Source of the DNA: a virus
Direction: 5' to 3' (one strand)
DNA length: 35,871 nt
IMG/VR virus record: IMGVR_UViG_3300022227_000012
Location: 1-35,871 of that record
Part shown: one piece after another, positions 5,802 to 13,482 of the stretch
Layout: the number at the start of each line of letters is the position of its first letter
Position numbering within the stretch: position 1 is the stretch's first letter
Program-made: the position numbers and the translations under genes
Notes under the pieces: model-generated
The model's database searches: none
Told to the model about the DNA's origin: nothing
The model's input: only the letters and a program-made list of their open reading frames with translations

Positions 5802-7250
5802 ATGGCGACTCTAACAGAATTAACGAAAGCAATTACTACGAATACTATAGGTTCGGACGACAAAGGCCAAAGGGCTATAACCCGGGACCTATTCTATACC
5901 CAAGATAACAAGGGGGTACAAGGTCTTTTAACCGACGACCTAAAGAAGTACGTAGATACGGCGGATATTTCACGAATGAAGCTTATTACCTTAGACTTTT
6001 TTATCCCAGCGTTTTTAGAAAAGCTTTGTAGCGTCTACGATGTAGCCCCGGTTTTTAAGTACGAAGAGGGGGTAGGCGATAAAGACATAGAATTATTTAC
6101 CGCGTTAATTGAAGAAACCCGAATACATAGTATTTTCCAAGAAAGCTTCTTACGGTGTAGGCTACATAATACAATAATAGCAAACGTTAAATACGCTTCT
6201 AATTTAGACCGGGTTTTCATAGACAACTCTTACCACGCCGGTAATACAGAAGTACTAACCTATTCCGATGTACATACAGAGCCTAAAATTATATATTGGG
6301 AAGAGGTAAGGGGGGCTAATAGTATTTGGATAGTATGGGACCGGGAAAAGGGTTTCCATTACTGGACCCCCAAGAAGCCGGAATACGACGCGAAAATAAA
6401 CGACATAGTAGGGGCTAAACACCCTATAGGGGACAACCCCGACCTATTAGGCCCGGACTATTGGCCCTTCGTTGTTTATAGATACCGGGACCACTCTAAC
6501 AAGTTTTGGGGTTATGGTATGGACGCTATCGTAGAACTAATACGGTCTATAAATGTTTTATTAACAGTATGTAACGACGACACTATCCAAGAAACTATAA
6601 GGCTACTTATCTTAAACTTTAATCCTACCGGGACCGAAGGGGAACGGGGCCAACTAAAGACCGGTCTACGGCATCCTTTATTTATGGAATCCGCTATAGG
6701 CGACAGTAAACCGGAAGGGGAAATCCTTTCGGCCAACCTTTATAATAAAGATGTAGTAGAACTAATAGAAAAACTAACGGACTTCGTTAGTAAGCTACAT
6801 AATGTAGACAACATTTTAAGGGCGGAATTACAACAAAATTTAAGCGGGATAGCCTTAAGGCTTAAGAACGAACCGCAACTACGCCAATGGGCCAAGGATA
6901 TAAACATATTAAGGCCAATGGACCGCGACTTATTGCAAACATTGGTAGACGTTAATAACTACCACCGGGAACCGGGGCGACAAATTAGCGACGGCTTTTT
7001 AGAACGGGTAAGCGTAGACTACCAAGAACCGCGAATAGTTACGGACGAAAAAGAAGACTACGAATTAGAACGGGCGAAATGGGAAGACGGGACAAGTAGC
7101 CCTATCCGGTATATACTTAAGAAAAACCCGGAATTTAACGAAGAGGAAGCGGGGGAATACATACGCTTAAATTTGGCGGTCTTTAACGGAATAATGGGAA
7201 TAGGTGTCGGTATTCCGGTAGACGAAGAACAAGAAGGGGACATAGGTTAA
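5802..7250 (+). CDS. Portal protein
   Basis: This is a 482-residue protein with SPP1/HK97-like portal character. It has an N-terminal helical wing, a strand-rich stem (KIIYWEEVRGANSIWIVWDR), WPFVVYRYRDHSNKFWGYG, and the long helical segment from SINVLLTVCNDD to VELIEKLTDFVSKLHNV that forms the channel. It ends in an acidic tail. Twelve such subunits form the ring through which DNA enters and leaves the head. It begins 9 bases after TerL with AGGATAAG as the ribosome site, the expected order. The length is normal for the family. Confidence 0.82.
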   Translation: MATLTELTKAITTNTIGSDDKGQRAITRDLFYTQDNKGVQGLLTDDLKKYVDTADISRMKLITLDFFIPAFLEKLCSVYDVAPVFKYEEGVGDKDIELFTALIEETRIHSIFQESFLRCRLHNTIIANVKYASNLDRVFIDNSYHAGNTEVLTYSDVHTEPKIIYWEEVRGANSIWIVWDREKGFHYWTPKKPEYDAKINDIVGAKHPIGDNPDLLGPDYWPFVVYRYRDHSNKFWGYGMDAIVELIRSINVLLTVCNDDTIQETIRLLILNFNPTGTEGERGQLKTGLRHPLFMESAIGDSKPEGEILSANLYNKDVVELIEKLTDFVSKLHNVDNILRAELQQNLSGIALRLKNEPQLRQWAKDINILRPMDRDLLQTLVDVNNYHREPGRQISDGFLERVSVDYQEPRIVTDEKEDYELERAKWEDGTSSPIRYILKKNPEFNEEEAGEYIRLNLAVFNGIMGIGVGIPVDEEQEGDIG

Positions 7251-7253
7251 ATT

Positions 7254-7697
7254 ATGCCGAGATTTAGTAAAAGAAGTAAGAGCCGGTTAAAAACTTGCGA
7301 CAACGAATTACAAACTTTATTTAACGAAGTGGTTGTCCGCTACGATTGTACGATATTATGTGGCCACCGGGGTAAGACGGCCCAAAATAAAGCCTTTAAC
7401 GATGGATTTTCCAAGCTTAAATACCCGAATAGTAACCATAATAAAATTCCGAGTATGGCCGTAGATGTGGCCCCCTATGTAGGTAAGGCCCGGGGTAATA
7501 TAGATTGGAAAGATATAAACCAGTTTTACCACTTCGCCGGGTATGTCCGGGGGGTAGCGGAACGACTTTTAAACGAAGGCGTATTAACTTATACTTTACG
7601 TTGGGGGGGGGACTGGAGACGAACATACACCCAAACCAAAAAGAACAAGTTTCGGGACCTTGTACACTTCGAACTAGATAAAAAAGTAAGGAAATAA
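7254..7697 (+). CDS. M15 family peptidoglycan endopeptidase (endolysin)
   Basis: A 147-residue L-alanyl-D-glutamate peptidase of the VanY/M15 type. The core reads TILCGHRGKTAQNKAF, then NSNH (H62), AVDVAP (D71), LRWGGDW (117-121) and DLVHFEL (H138). H62, D71 and H138 are the expected zinc ligands. It cuts the peptide stem of peptidoglycan to lyse the cell or assist entry. No signal peptide is visible, so it needs a holin or virion delivery. The place is unusual: three bases after the portal gene, about 10 kb from the holin candidates. The family assignment is strong. Confidence 0.88.
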   Translation: MPRFSKRSKSRLKTCDNELQTLFNEVVVRYDCTILCGHRGKTAQNKAFNDGFSKLKYPNSNHNKIPSMAVDVAPYVGKARGNIDWKDINQFYHFAGYVRGVAERLLNEGVLTYTLRWGGDWRRTYTQTKKNKFRDLVHFELDKKVRK

Positions 7698-7698
7698 T

Positions 7699-8112
7699 AT
7701 GATATACGACCACTTTATAGACCGACTTAAAGATAAATGGGACGAAGATATGGCCGACGGTTGGGCTTCTAAAAAGAACTGTTGGGCTTTCTTCGAAAGG
7801 TATTACCGTGTTATAGCTAAATCCGTAGTAATAGCCGAAAGAAAATTAGAACACTTGGAAGTAAGTACGGGGGGCTTATCGGACGAAACAAAGAATAAAT
7901 TAAGGGAAATTAGAACCGACCTACGTAACGCGGTTTGGTTTTCGGCTTTTGACCGGCCCAAGCCTACTAAAAGATATTCGATAAAAAGCCTATTCGATGG
8001 TCTTATAAATTGGAAGCAAGTATACGAACACCACCACTTTTTCGACGACATAGAAGACGGACAAGGGAAACCAAAAGAACTAAACGAAAGCCGGCGACAA
8101 GTACAAGGATAA
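7699..8112 (+). CDS. Hypothetical head-module protein
   Basis: This is a 137-residue, mostly helical protein with no motif I recognise. It begins with a charged helix (HFIDRLKDKWDEDMADGW), has an aromatic segment (CWAFFERYYRVI), and ends in a polar tail. It sits between the endolysin and other head genes with one-base spacing, so it belongs to the head operon. It could be a chaperone, an endolysin regulator or a minor capsid part. Nothing in the sequence decides. Confidence 0.5.
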   Translation: MIYDHFIDRLKDKWDEDMADGWASKKNCWAFFERYYRVIAKSVVIAERKLEHLEVSTGGLSDETKNKLREIRTDLRNAVWFSAFDRPKPTKRYSIKSLFDGLINWKQVYEHHHFFDDIEDGQGKPKELNESRRQVQG

Positions 8113-8137
8113 ACCTTTTAAGAAACTGGAAAGACCA

Positions 8138-8347
8138 ATGAATATTAACGCCCTAACCGAAAAAGAAGCGAAATTAGTAAGGCTTACCCAACCGAAAATA
8201 AAAGAAGCTATAGGCGGATTAATTAGGGCCGGATTTAAACGCGACGAAGAAAAGATAATAGTAGCTAAAAAGAAGCTAAGGAAAGTAATAAGGCCTTCCG
8301 TTATTTCCGGCCTTACTTTGGGTGTTAAGTGGCTAAAATCAAATTAA
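8138..8347 (+). CDS. Hypothetical small basic protein
   Basis: This is a 69-residue, lysine- and arginine-rich helical protein (EKEAKLVRLTQPKIKEAI, then VAKKKLRKVIRPSVISGLTL). It has a good ribosome site (GGAAAGACC). The last 19 bases overlap the next gene. It is probably DNA- or capsid-associated because of charge and context; no family is recognised. Confidence 0.5.
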   Translation: MNINALTEKEAKLVRLTQPKIKEAIGGLIRAGFKRDEEKIIVAKKKLRKVIRPSVISGLTLGVKWLKSN

Positions 8348-8901
8348 ACCTACAACCATTTTTTCATAAGGAAGCTAGATTATTACGGGGCCAGTATAGG
8401 CGACTACTAACACTAAAGAAGGGAATACGAAACGACACGGCCCCACGTAATAAACCTTCTACAATATTAAGCAAGGGGGCCGACCACTGGTTAATAAATA
8501 CCGGGGAAACAAGGGACAAGGGAATAGGCTTTTCACGTACCCGAACTGGAATGTCGGTCTACGCGAAATACGCAAAGCACAGTGGAAACCGCGTTTATAT
8601 GGGGGTTAAAGGTGGACATAAGGGCCAAAAAAGGGGGGTACACCGGCCCCGGGACCAAAGGCGAATAGTAAACTCGTCAGCCCAAGCCACTCCGCCGTCA
8701 TACACCGACCTTTTTATTTGGCATAATAAGGGGGGGGACCGGACCGCAATGTATAACCGGACCGAAAGGTATTCCGGTATTTTCCAAAAGTGGCCCGTAG
8801 GTTCTAAATTTCCCGACCGGTTAGCAAACGCGGTACGGGGGCAAATAAAAGAACATATAATAAAAGAAATTTCCCGCGAAAATCTTATCGAGGGGTTTTA
8901 A
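8329..8901 (+). CDS. Virion morphogenesis/tail-completion-like protein
   Basis: This is a 190-residue protein that starts at GTG inside the previous gene. The central segment DHWLINTGETRDKGIGFSRT resembles the W-x-x-TG-x-x-x-S core of Mu gpG/HK97 gp10-type virion morphogenesis proteins, followed by a strand (MSVYAKYAKHSG), a basic loop, and YTDLFIWHNKG. Such proteins sit at the neck and complete head-tail joining. It directly precedes the MuF-like gene with a one-base overlap (TAATG), as in Mu-related neighbourhoods. Assignment is from motif rhythm and position only. Confidence 0.4.
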   Translation: MAKIKLNLQPFFHKEARLLRGQYRRLLTLKKGIRNDTAPRNKPSTILSKGADHWLINTGETRDKGIGFSRTRTGMSVYAKYAKHSGNRVYMGVKGGHKGQKRGVHRPRDQRRIVNSSAQATPPSYTDLFIWHNKGGDRTAMYNRTERYSGIFQKWPVGSKFPDRLANAVRGQIKEHIIKEISRENLIEGF

Positions 8902-10562
8902 TGTCTAACGCATTCAAGTTTAAATATAAAGGCACGAAGGTTCATACCTTGGTAGATTTGTATACAAAAGAAGCAGAAGATATGGCTGATATGGTAACAA
9001 AAAAGGCCCACGGGTGGGTGGTACGTCTAATAATGGAGGGCTATGGCAGAAAGCACGCCGAAAAAAGGACGTTAATGTTGGTAGATATGGGAATAGGTCC
9101 TTTTCAAGATATGGAATGGCAAATTAGGCGAATGACGGACGCACTATATAAAGAAGTAGTAGCGGAACCTATAAAAGAATATGCACGCCAAAACCCGGAG
9201 GAACTATTACTATGGAAATTAGGCCGGGTTAAGACGGACCACTGTTCGGACTGTATAACACTTTCCACGCTTAAGGCCAGAACTATAAAGGGTTGGAAGA
9301 ACGTAATGCTAAAGGAAGGGGGGCGTAGGACGGGCCTACCAAGGGAAGGAAAAACCAAATGTAGTTACGGGTGTAAGTGTATGTTAAAACCGACCGGTAA
9401 ACTCGAGCCACTTGCAGACACTCGAGAGAAAACATTAAGAGAAGAGAAAAAGAAGAAAGAAGAAACCGGGACTAAGGGGGTAGCAAAGTCGGAACTTCGG
9501 CCTAATATGTGTGGTAAACATTTGACTGTACGCGAGGCGGAAGCTTGGGCTACTCATAATTTTACAAGAGAAGACGGACGTCCGTTAGTGGTTGACTATT
9601 CACAGTTAAACGACCCGGATATGGCAAACGGATTTAACCTTCAACTTAAACAACTGTATGAAGACTTCCCCAATAACGACTTAGAGCAAGTAATGGCCGG
9701 AGAAATCAATAGTACGTGGATGGGATTATGTAGTGGCGGTAGCGAAATAACTATACAAACGAAGTTCGCAAACCAAACCCAAGAAAAGGCCGACGAACAT
9801 TACATTCATAATCAGATACGGCGGTTTCACCCGGAAACCATTAGGGGAGAGAAAAACCCACGGGGTTACCGTAAATCTGTACTTACCCACGAATTCGGAC
9901 ACGTTTTATCTTGGCGGTATGTTCGACAGTCTAATTCTTGGGCCTATCTGGAAACGAATGGCACTTGGGCCGAAGGTATGCCGAAAAAACTAAGAGAAGC
10001 ATATAATAGATATTTAAAAGATGTAAAAGCCTTTAACAAACGTTGGGGTGAGCCCCACATTTATAAGCCGTCCGAGACTAGGGCCATAGATGCTTCACTT
10101 GATTACTTGTATGCTGAAGGGGGGGACAATCGAGGGAACTGGAGAAAGTTACATCAAGAAATGGCCCCACCCGGAAAAGATAAGGGCGGTTATGTTTACG
10201 CCCCCTCAAATATGCAGTGGCACTCCAATAACCCAATACGTAAGCCGGCAACAGAGGGCGGAGTTCTTCCGTTTGTACGAGGACCTTACTATACACAATC
10301 CGAAGTTGACGCTTTTGTAGCGGAACGCGACGAATTCTATTTGTCGAAATATGCCGAAGACGATTTAGATGAGTTTGTAGCCGAAGCCGTATGCCAACAT
10401 TTTAACGGCGTACAGAAGTCCCCCTATGCCAGAGAAGTTTATGAGATATTAAAAGAGCATTACGCAAAGCGAACCGGAAAAGAGACAGAGCAAGAACAAG
10501 AACAAGAACGTATAATAAGTGAAGAACGTGACAGAGAAGAGTGGTTCGAAACGGGAAAGTAA
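8901..10562 (+). CDS. MuF-like minor head protein fused to a zinc metallopeptidase domain
   Basis: This is a 553-residue two-part protein. Residues 1-165 are a phage head-morphogenesis (MuF) domain: helical start, then DHCSDC (113-118) and CSYGCKC (154-160), the paired cysteine motifs of minor head proteins. A charged linker (165-195) leads to an unrelated domain with SVLTHEFGHVLSW, an HExxH zinc site (H330, E331, H334), and a later EFVAEAVCQHF whose E495 could be the third ligand, as in gluzincins. The tail is acidic and Gln-rich. Published MuF polymorphic toxins carry C-terminal effector domains injected with phage DNA, and I infer the same here. The codon choice of the C-terminal part looks looser than that of its neighbours, which suggests acquisition. 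Confidence 0.78.
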   Translation: MSNAFKFKYKGTKVHTLVDLYTKEAEDMADMVTKKAHGWVVRLIMEGYGRKHAEKRTLMLVDMGIGPFQDMEWQIRRMTDALYKEVVAEPIKEYARQNPEELLLWKLGRVKTDHCSDCITLSTLKARTIKGWKNVMLKEGGRRTGLPREGKTKCSYGCKCMLKPTGKLEPLADTREKTLREEKKKKEETGTKGVAKSELRPNMCGKHLTVREAEAWATHNFTREDGRPLVVDYSQLNDPDMANGFNLQLKQLYEDFPNNDLEQVMAGEINSTWMGLCSGGSEITIQTKFANQTQEKADEHYIHNQIRRFHPETIRGEKNPRGYRKSVLTHEFGHVLSWRYVRQSNSWAYLETNGTWAEGMPKKLREAYNRYLKDVKAFNKRWGEPHIYKPSETRAIDASLDYLYAEGGDNRGNWRKLHQEMAPPGKDKGGYVYAPSNMQWHSNNPIRKPATEGGVLPFVRGPYYTQSEVDAFVAERDEFYLSKYAEDDLDEFVAEAVCQHFNGVQKSPYAREVYEILKEHYAKRTGKETEQEQEQERIISEERDREEWFETGK

Positions 10563-10580
10563 CTTGGAGGATTTTTAATT

Positions 10581-10847
10581 ATGGAAACTAAAAAAAATAT
10601 TGCTATTGAAATGCCTTGTATGTCTTGCCGGTTTTTCGACCACAAAGTACTGGGCCCGGACCAAGACGGCTTTATATGTAAGGCCTTTCCGGAAGGAATA
10701 CCGAACGAAATTTTAATGGGGAACTTCGACCACCGGACCCCCTACCCCGGCGACAACGACATACAGTTTAAGCCTATAAGTGTCGCCTTTACTATTAGTC
10801 AGTTTTTGGAATACCAAGCTAAAAAAACCCCGAAAGATTCCCCCTAA
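10581..10847 (+). CDS. Cysteine-rich phage protein (AFPxGIPxEI motif)
   Basis: This is an 88-residue protein 18 bases after the MuF fusion, with a GGAGG ribosome site. It has CMSCRFFD, a third cysteine in [14 protein letters not shown], then [14 protein letters not shown]. From memory, I have met this pattern (C-x2-C, C-x-AFP-x-GIP, H-x2-PYPGD) as a small conserved phage protein or domain near minor head genes, with metal binding likely. Its position could also fit an immunity protein for the peptidase domain, but the motif is more like a structural accessory. Followed by a terminator. Confidence 0.55.
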   Translation: METKKNIAIEMPCMSCRFFDHKVLGPDQDGFICKAFPEGIPNEILMGNFDHRTPYPGDNDIQFKPISVAFTISQFLEYQAKKTPKDSP

Positions 10848-10868
10848 ACCCCTATAATAAGGGGTTTA
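10845..10868 (+). terminator. Intrinsic terminator after the head-morphogenesis genes
   Basis: A perfect 9-bp stem, TAAACCCCT paired with AGGGGTTTA, with a six-base ATAATA loop. It begins on the stop codon of the cysteine-rich gene. The U-tract is weak (CGGTCTTT), so termination may be partial. It closes the packaging/head operon. Confidence 0.6.
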
Positions 10869-10893
10869 CGGTCTTTCCCCCCTTAAATAGTTC

Positions 10894-10922
10894 TTGCATA
10901 TTTCTATAGGTTGTTGTAATTT
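10894..10922 (+). promoter_or_regulatory. Sigma70-like promoter for the accessory island
   Basis: TTGCAT (10894-10899), 17 bases, TAATTT (10917-10922). It sits directly after the terminator. The start codon at 10929 falls where transcription should begin, so the mRNA may have little or no leader. Confidence 0.5.
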
Positions 10923-10928
10923 GTTATT

Positions 10929-11372
10929 ATGAATAACGTAAAACAACGACGCGGATTAACCCTTCTACGGGTAGGAAGTCTTAAGAAAGTCCTTCGGGAT
11001 TTAGGCTTACAATCTACCACGGAAGCATTGGTCCAGTTAGACCGCGAAGTAGCTTACCTTATAAAGAAGTATGGGAAGGACCAAGCCGAACAAGGAATAA
11101 AACGGCTAAATGGCGATACTTCTTTAATGTCAATAACCGGAACAAGTCGTAGCAAACCCCACCCCATAACCGAAACGGAAAAAGTCGATTCCGTTTTAGG
11201 TAAATCTTGCCAAAGGTGTAGCGGAATAAAAGACGCTTTCTTACAAAAGGCACGGTCAGAAATGCGGTGGTTCTACGATGAAATAAAAACCGGAATTATA
11301 CGGGCTAGTAATGGTAAAAAGTATAATCCGGATTGGGCGACTAAACAAGGACGTATAAATAACATAACCTAA
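10929..11372 (+). CDS. Hypothetical helical protein with a CxxC motif
   Basis: This is the first gene of the island, 147 residues. Residues 14-60 are two helices (GSLKKVLRDLG, then TTEALVQLDREVAYLIKKYG) whose spacing is faintly like the first two helices of a histone fold; a third helix is not evident. After a Ser/Pro linker come CQRC and a second helical part (FLQKARSEMRWFYDEIK) ending in a basic tail. No ribosome site is visible, in keeping with a very short leader from the promoter at 10894. I do not recognise a family; the histone comparison is weak. Confidence 0.5.
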   Translation: MNNVKQRRGLTLLRVGSLKKVLRDLGLQSTTEALVQLDREVAYLIKKYGKDQAEQGIKRLNGDTSLMSITGTSRSKPHPITETEKVDSVLGKSCQRCSGIKDAFLQKARSEMRWFYDEIKTGIIRASNGKKYNPDWATKQGRINNIT

Positions 11373-11460
11373 CCACCTAACCGGTCCGGCTCTACGGCGT
11401 CTTATGACAAAGTAAGAACAAACAGACCACCGGGGGCCGGGCCATAATTAAGGGGACACT

Positions 11461-11763
11461 ATGCAAATGGTAAAAACAATATGCGACCGCGAAGGTTGTA
11501 AAGGCGAAGTAAAGGATAGCCGTAAAGTTTCAGTTATGCGGTTTAACCCTTATAATAAATATGCGTCTTTCCACCTTTGTAGTTATTGCGAAAAACTGGT
11601 CTTTACTTTCCTACGGGGGTTTATGGAAGACAAGATAATACCCGGGCCGTCCGGTAACTACGAACTACACCCCGAAAGGGATTACGATAAAGAATATTGG
11701 GAAATATTAGGGACCGTAGTAGAACGGCTTAAAAAGTGTTTGCCTATTTGGGGGGAAGTATGA
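11461..11763 (+). CDS. Small zinc-binding-like protein
   Basis: This is a 100-residue protein with AAGGGGACACT before its ATG. CDREGCKG near the N terminus and HLCSYCEK at about residues 37-44 give two cysteine pairs and a histidine, a plausible single zinc site of the treble-clef or ribbon type. The rest is charged and helical. The stop overlaps the next start (ATGA type). It may bind nucleic acid or host protein. Family unknown. Confidence 0.5.
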   Translation: MQMVKTICDREGCKGEVKDSRKVSVMRFNPYNKYASFHLCSYCEKLVFTFLRGFMEDKIIPGPSGNYELHPERDYDKEYWEILGTVVERLKKCLPIWGEV

Positions 11764-12041
11764 AATACAACGGTTGGACAAATTGGGAAACTTGGAACTT
11801 CAAACTCTGGATTGAAACCGATGAAGGTTCTTATCATAAAGCGTTAAATATGGCAAACGGTAAGAATGGCTATCAACTCTCATTAGCGTTAGAAAATTGG
11901 GCATACGATATGTTTGACGAGTTAGGGGTGGAGTCTGGTTTTTTTGCTGACGTTTGTAAAACATCAATTAGTGAAATCAATTTCTACGAAATCGCGGAAT
12001 CTTATCTTTTAGAAACAGAGGAAGGGGAGGCCACTTCCTAA
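11760..12041 (+). CDS. YNGWTNxETW family small protein
   Basis: This is a 93-residue protein. I chose the ATG at 11760 (overlapping the previous stop, after GGGGGGAAGT) over an in-frame ATG at 11736, because MKYNGWTNWETWNFKLWI is exactly where homologues begin. Proteins with YNGWTNxETW are common in phages, plasmids and hosts; some databases label them DUF7249 (from memory). Function is unknown. Base usage (more CTC, CTG, GCG, TTT) differs from the flanking genes and suggests a separate origin. Confidence 0.7.
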   Translation: MKYNGWTNWETWNFKLWIETDEGSYHKALNMANGKNGYQLSLALENWAYDMFDELGVESGFFADVCKTSISEINFYEIAESYLLETEEGEATS

Positions 12042-12059
12042 CCCCGGGCCATTTTTTTT
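12020..12059 (+). terminator. Possible weak terminator
   Basis: GGAAG (12020-12024) can pair with CTTCC (12034-12038), and GGCC (12029-12032) with GGCC (12047-12050), followed by eight T residues at 12052-12059. The stems are short and mutually exclusive. The T-run at a gene end, just before a promoter, is the main support. Confidence 0.35.
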
Positions 12060-12086
12060 ACCCTATATTATTATTATAGATTTCTG

Positions 12087-12115
12087 TTGGTTTCTATAAG
12101 GATAGACCGTATATT
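12087..12115 (+). promoter_or_regulatory. Sigma70-like promoter
   Basis: TTGGTT (12087-12092), 17 bases, TATATT (12110-12115). It is followed by a leader of about 35 bases to the ATG at 12156. It follows a T-run and would drive the second half of the island. Confidence 0.5.
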
Positions 12116-12155
12116 TATCACCGTGACAAACACAAACGAAAGAAAGGAAAGTAAA

Positions 12156-12341
12156 ATGAAAAAGTTCGCACGAAATAAAACAGAAGCAAAAAAGCTATTC
12201 AAGGAAAGGACGCACTTTGAATGGAATTCAGAAGAACACCATAACCAAGGCAGATTCAATGTAACTATTTTTAAACTATCCAAACCAACGCCTAAAAGGA
12301 AATTCTTTGTTGGTACTCACTTTGAATGGATGGAATTATAA
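12156..12341 (+). CDS. Small basic hypothetical protein
   Basis: This is a 61-residue protein. The ATG at 12156 is chosen because GAAAGGAAAGTAAA precedes it and because an upstream ATG at 12087 would overlap the promoter. It is Lys- and Phe-rich, with the phrase THFEW present twice (residues 22-26 and 55-59), so it may be a small duplicated strand structure. No family recognised. Confidence 0.5.
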   Translation: MKKFARNKTEAKKLFKERTHFEWNSEEHHNQGRFNVTIFKLSKPTPKRKFFVGTHFEWMEL

Positions 12342-12347
12342 CCTAAC

Positions 12348-12365
12348 AGAAAGGATAGCGAAATG
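12348..12365 (+). promoter_or_regulatory. Conserved translation leader, copy 1
   Basis: GAAAGGATAGCGAAATG spans the ribosome site and start of the gene at 12363. The same string occurs at 13482-13498, and GAAAGGATAACGAAAT at 12885-12900. Conservation extends past the Shine-Dalgarno core into the spacer. Confidence 0.6.
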
Positions 12366-12902
12366 GACAACAAAACGACTACTTGGACGACAAAGCTAAA
12401 GGCTTTGTTTTCCCTTAACCTACCGGCCGTAACAATTTCCGGCCAACTTTCCGGCCTACCGACGGACGCCCGTTCCGGCCCGGACGCTGACAAAGAAATA
12501 GAACACAACGGCATACATCTCACCGCTTTAGCGAAAAGGTTTTACCCGGGTAAGAAAATCGAACGCCGTTTTAACAAGTCTTTAATAGGAACCGCTACCG
12601 ATTTGTTAGGCTATGTTTCGGAAGGCGTTTTCTATGAGATAGCTTGTTACGATTGTCGAGTAGGTTACGGTTCAATAGATAACCCACATTACAACCCTAA
12701 AGAATACGGTATAAGGAAGACCGATAATTACGGGGGTTGGGAACTAATACCGGACGCTTCCGGAACATTTGACCGGGAACCGTCAATAACAGAACAAGCC
12801 CGCCTAGACCACGCGGTAGCCTACATAGAAGGAACAGAAGGCTACGAAGATAAAGTAGAATGGTTTAACGGGTTAACCCAAAAAGAAAGGATAACGAAAT
12901 AG
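12363..12902 (+). CDS. Hypothetical island protein
   Basis: This is a 179-residue protein. The N-terminal 40 residues are low-complexity (TTTWTTKLKALFSLNLPAV, Gly/Pro/Ser). The body holds ACYDCRVGYGSIDNPHY, with two close cysteines, and an acidic end. The stop TAG shares a base with the GTG of the next gene. No family recognised. It is one of three consecutive genes with the same leader string, which suggests matched expression. Confidence 0.5.
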   Translation: MDNKTTTWTTKLKALFSLNLPAVTISGQLSGLPTDARSGPDADKEIEHNGIHLTALAKRFYPGKKIERRFNKSLIGTATDLLGYVSEGVFYEIACYDCRVGYGSIDNPHYNPKEYGIRKTDNYGGWELIPDASGTFDREPSITEQARLDHAVAYIEGTEGYEDKVEWFNGLTQKERITK

Positions 12903-12904
12903 TG
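12884..12904 (+). promoter_or_regulatory. Conserved translation leader, copy 2
   Basis: AGAAAGGATAACGAAAT followed by AGTG, serving the GTG start at 12902. It overlaps the last codons of the upstream gene, so the leader string is kept even where it must also encode protein (RITK). Confidence 0.55.
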
Positions 12905-13450
12905 AGTAAACATAAGGTAGTACATTACGACCTAACGAGTAAAAAAGAAACCGCCGATATGCTCTACGGTTCTTGTCCGGAAGCCCATAGGCTTTATTTG
13001 GCCGGAGAAGACAAAGAAGCCCACGCGGTACTAATGGCCAAAATAGACGAAGACAACCGAAAGAAGTGGAACGGCGAAAGTCTTAAAAGCCGTTTAGCCC
13101 GTTGTCTATTAAAAGGAAAGTTCTTCCTTCGGGACCTTATTTTTATCGGCGATAAGTTAGTCGTTAAAAATACCCCTAACTGTATTAGTAATTCGCTAAC
13201 AATAGAATACACGAATAACCAGTTAGGCGAAAGCGTACAAGTGTTAGGCCTTCCTAATGATATGGAAGCTTGGACCCTATTACAAGCCATAGACGACTAC
13301 CTAACAAACCCATACGACGAAACACGTTACGACGGATTAAAGGGCGTATATGTACAAGTATGGAATTTCGACGGTAGTAGTAACGCGACGGATTCTTACG
13401 AGTTAGGTTTTAAAGAATCCGCCCCATATAAACACCGTTTTAACCAATAA
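12902..13450 (+). CDS. Hypothetical island protein
   Basis: This is a 182-residue protein starting at GTG. It is mixed alpha/beta, with a helical N-terminal part (CPEAHRLYLAGEDKEAHAVL), a basic centre (SLKSRLARCLLKGKFFLRDL) and a strand-rich C-terminal half (TIEYTNNQLGESVQVLGL, then KGVYVQVWNF). No catalytic motif is seen. The following gap holds a strong GAAA-loop hairpin. Function unknown. Confidence 0.5.
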   Translation: MSKHKVVHYDLTSKKETADMLYGSCPEAHRLYLAGEDKEAHAVLMAKIDEDNRKKWNGESLKSRLARCLLKGKFFLRDLIFIGDKLVVKNTPNCISNSLTIEYTNNQLGESVQVLGLPNDMEAWTLLQAIDDYLTNPYDETRYDGLKGVYVQVWNFDGSSNATDSYELGFKESAPYKHRFNQ

Positions 13451-13462
13451 CAGAAAACAAGG

Positions 13463-13482
13463 CGGGGGCCGAAAGGCCCCCG
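13463..13482 (+). promoter_or_regulatory. GC-rich hairpin with GAAA tetraloop before a ribosome site
   Basis: CGGGGGCC paired with GGCCCCCG, closed by a GAAA loop: a perfect 8-bp stem with a GNRA tetraloop. There is no T-run after it, so it is not a classic terminator. It ends directly against the leader AAAGGATAGCGAAATG of the next gene. Likely roles are mRNA stabilisation, an end-point for processing, or control of ribosome access. Confidence 0.7.

Noticed and set aside
12156-12341. Antitoxin or DNA-binding call for the 61-residue basic protein
   Set aside because: Basic charge alone is not enough; no helix-turn-helix, ribbon-helix-helix or AbrB pattern is visible.
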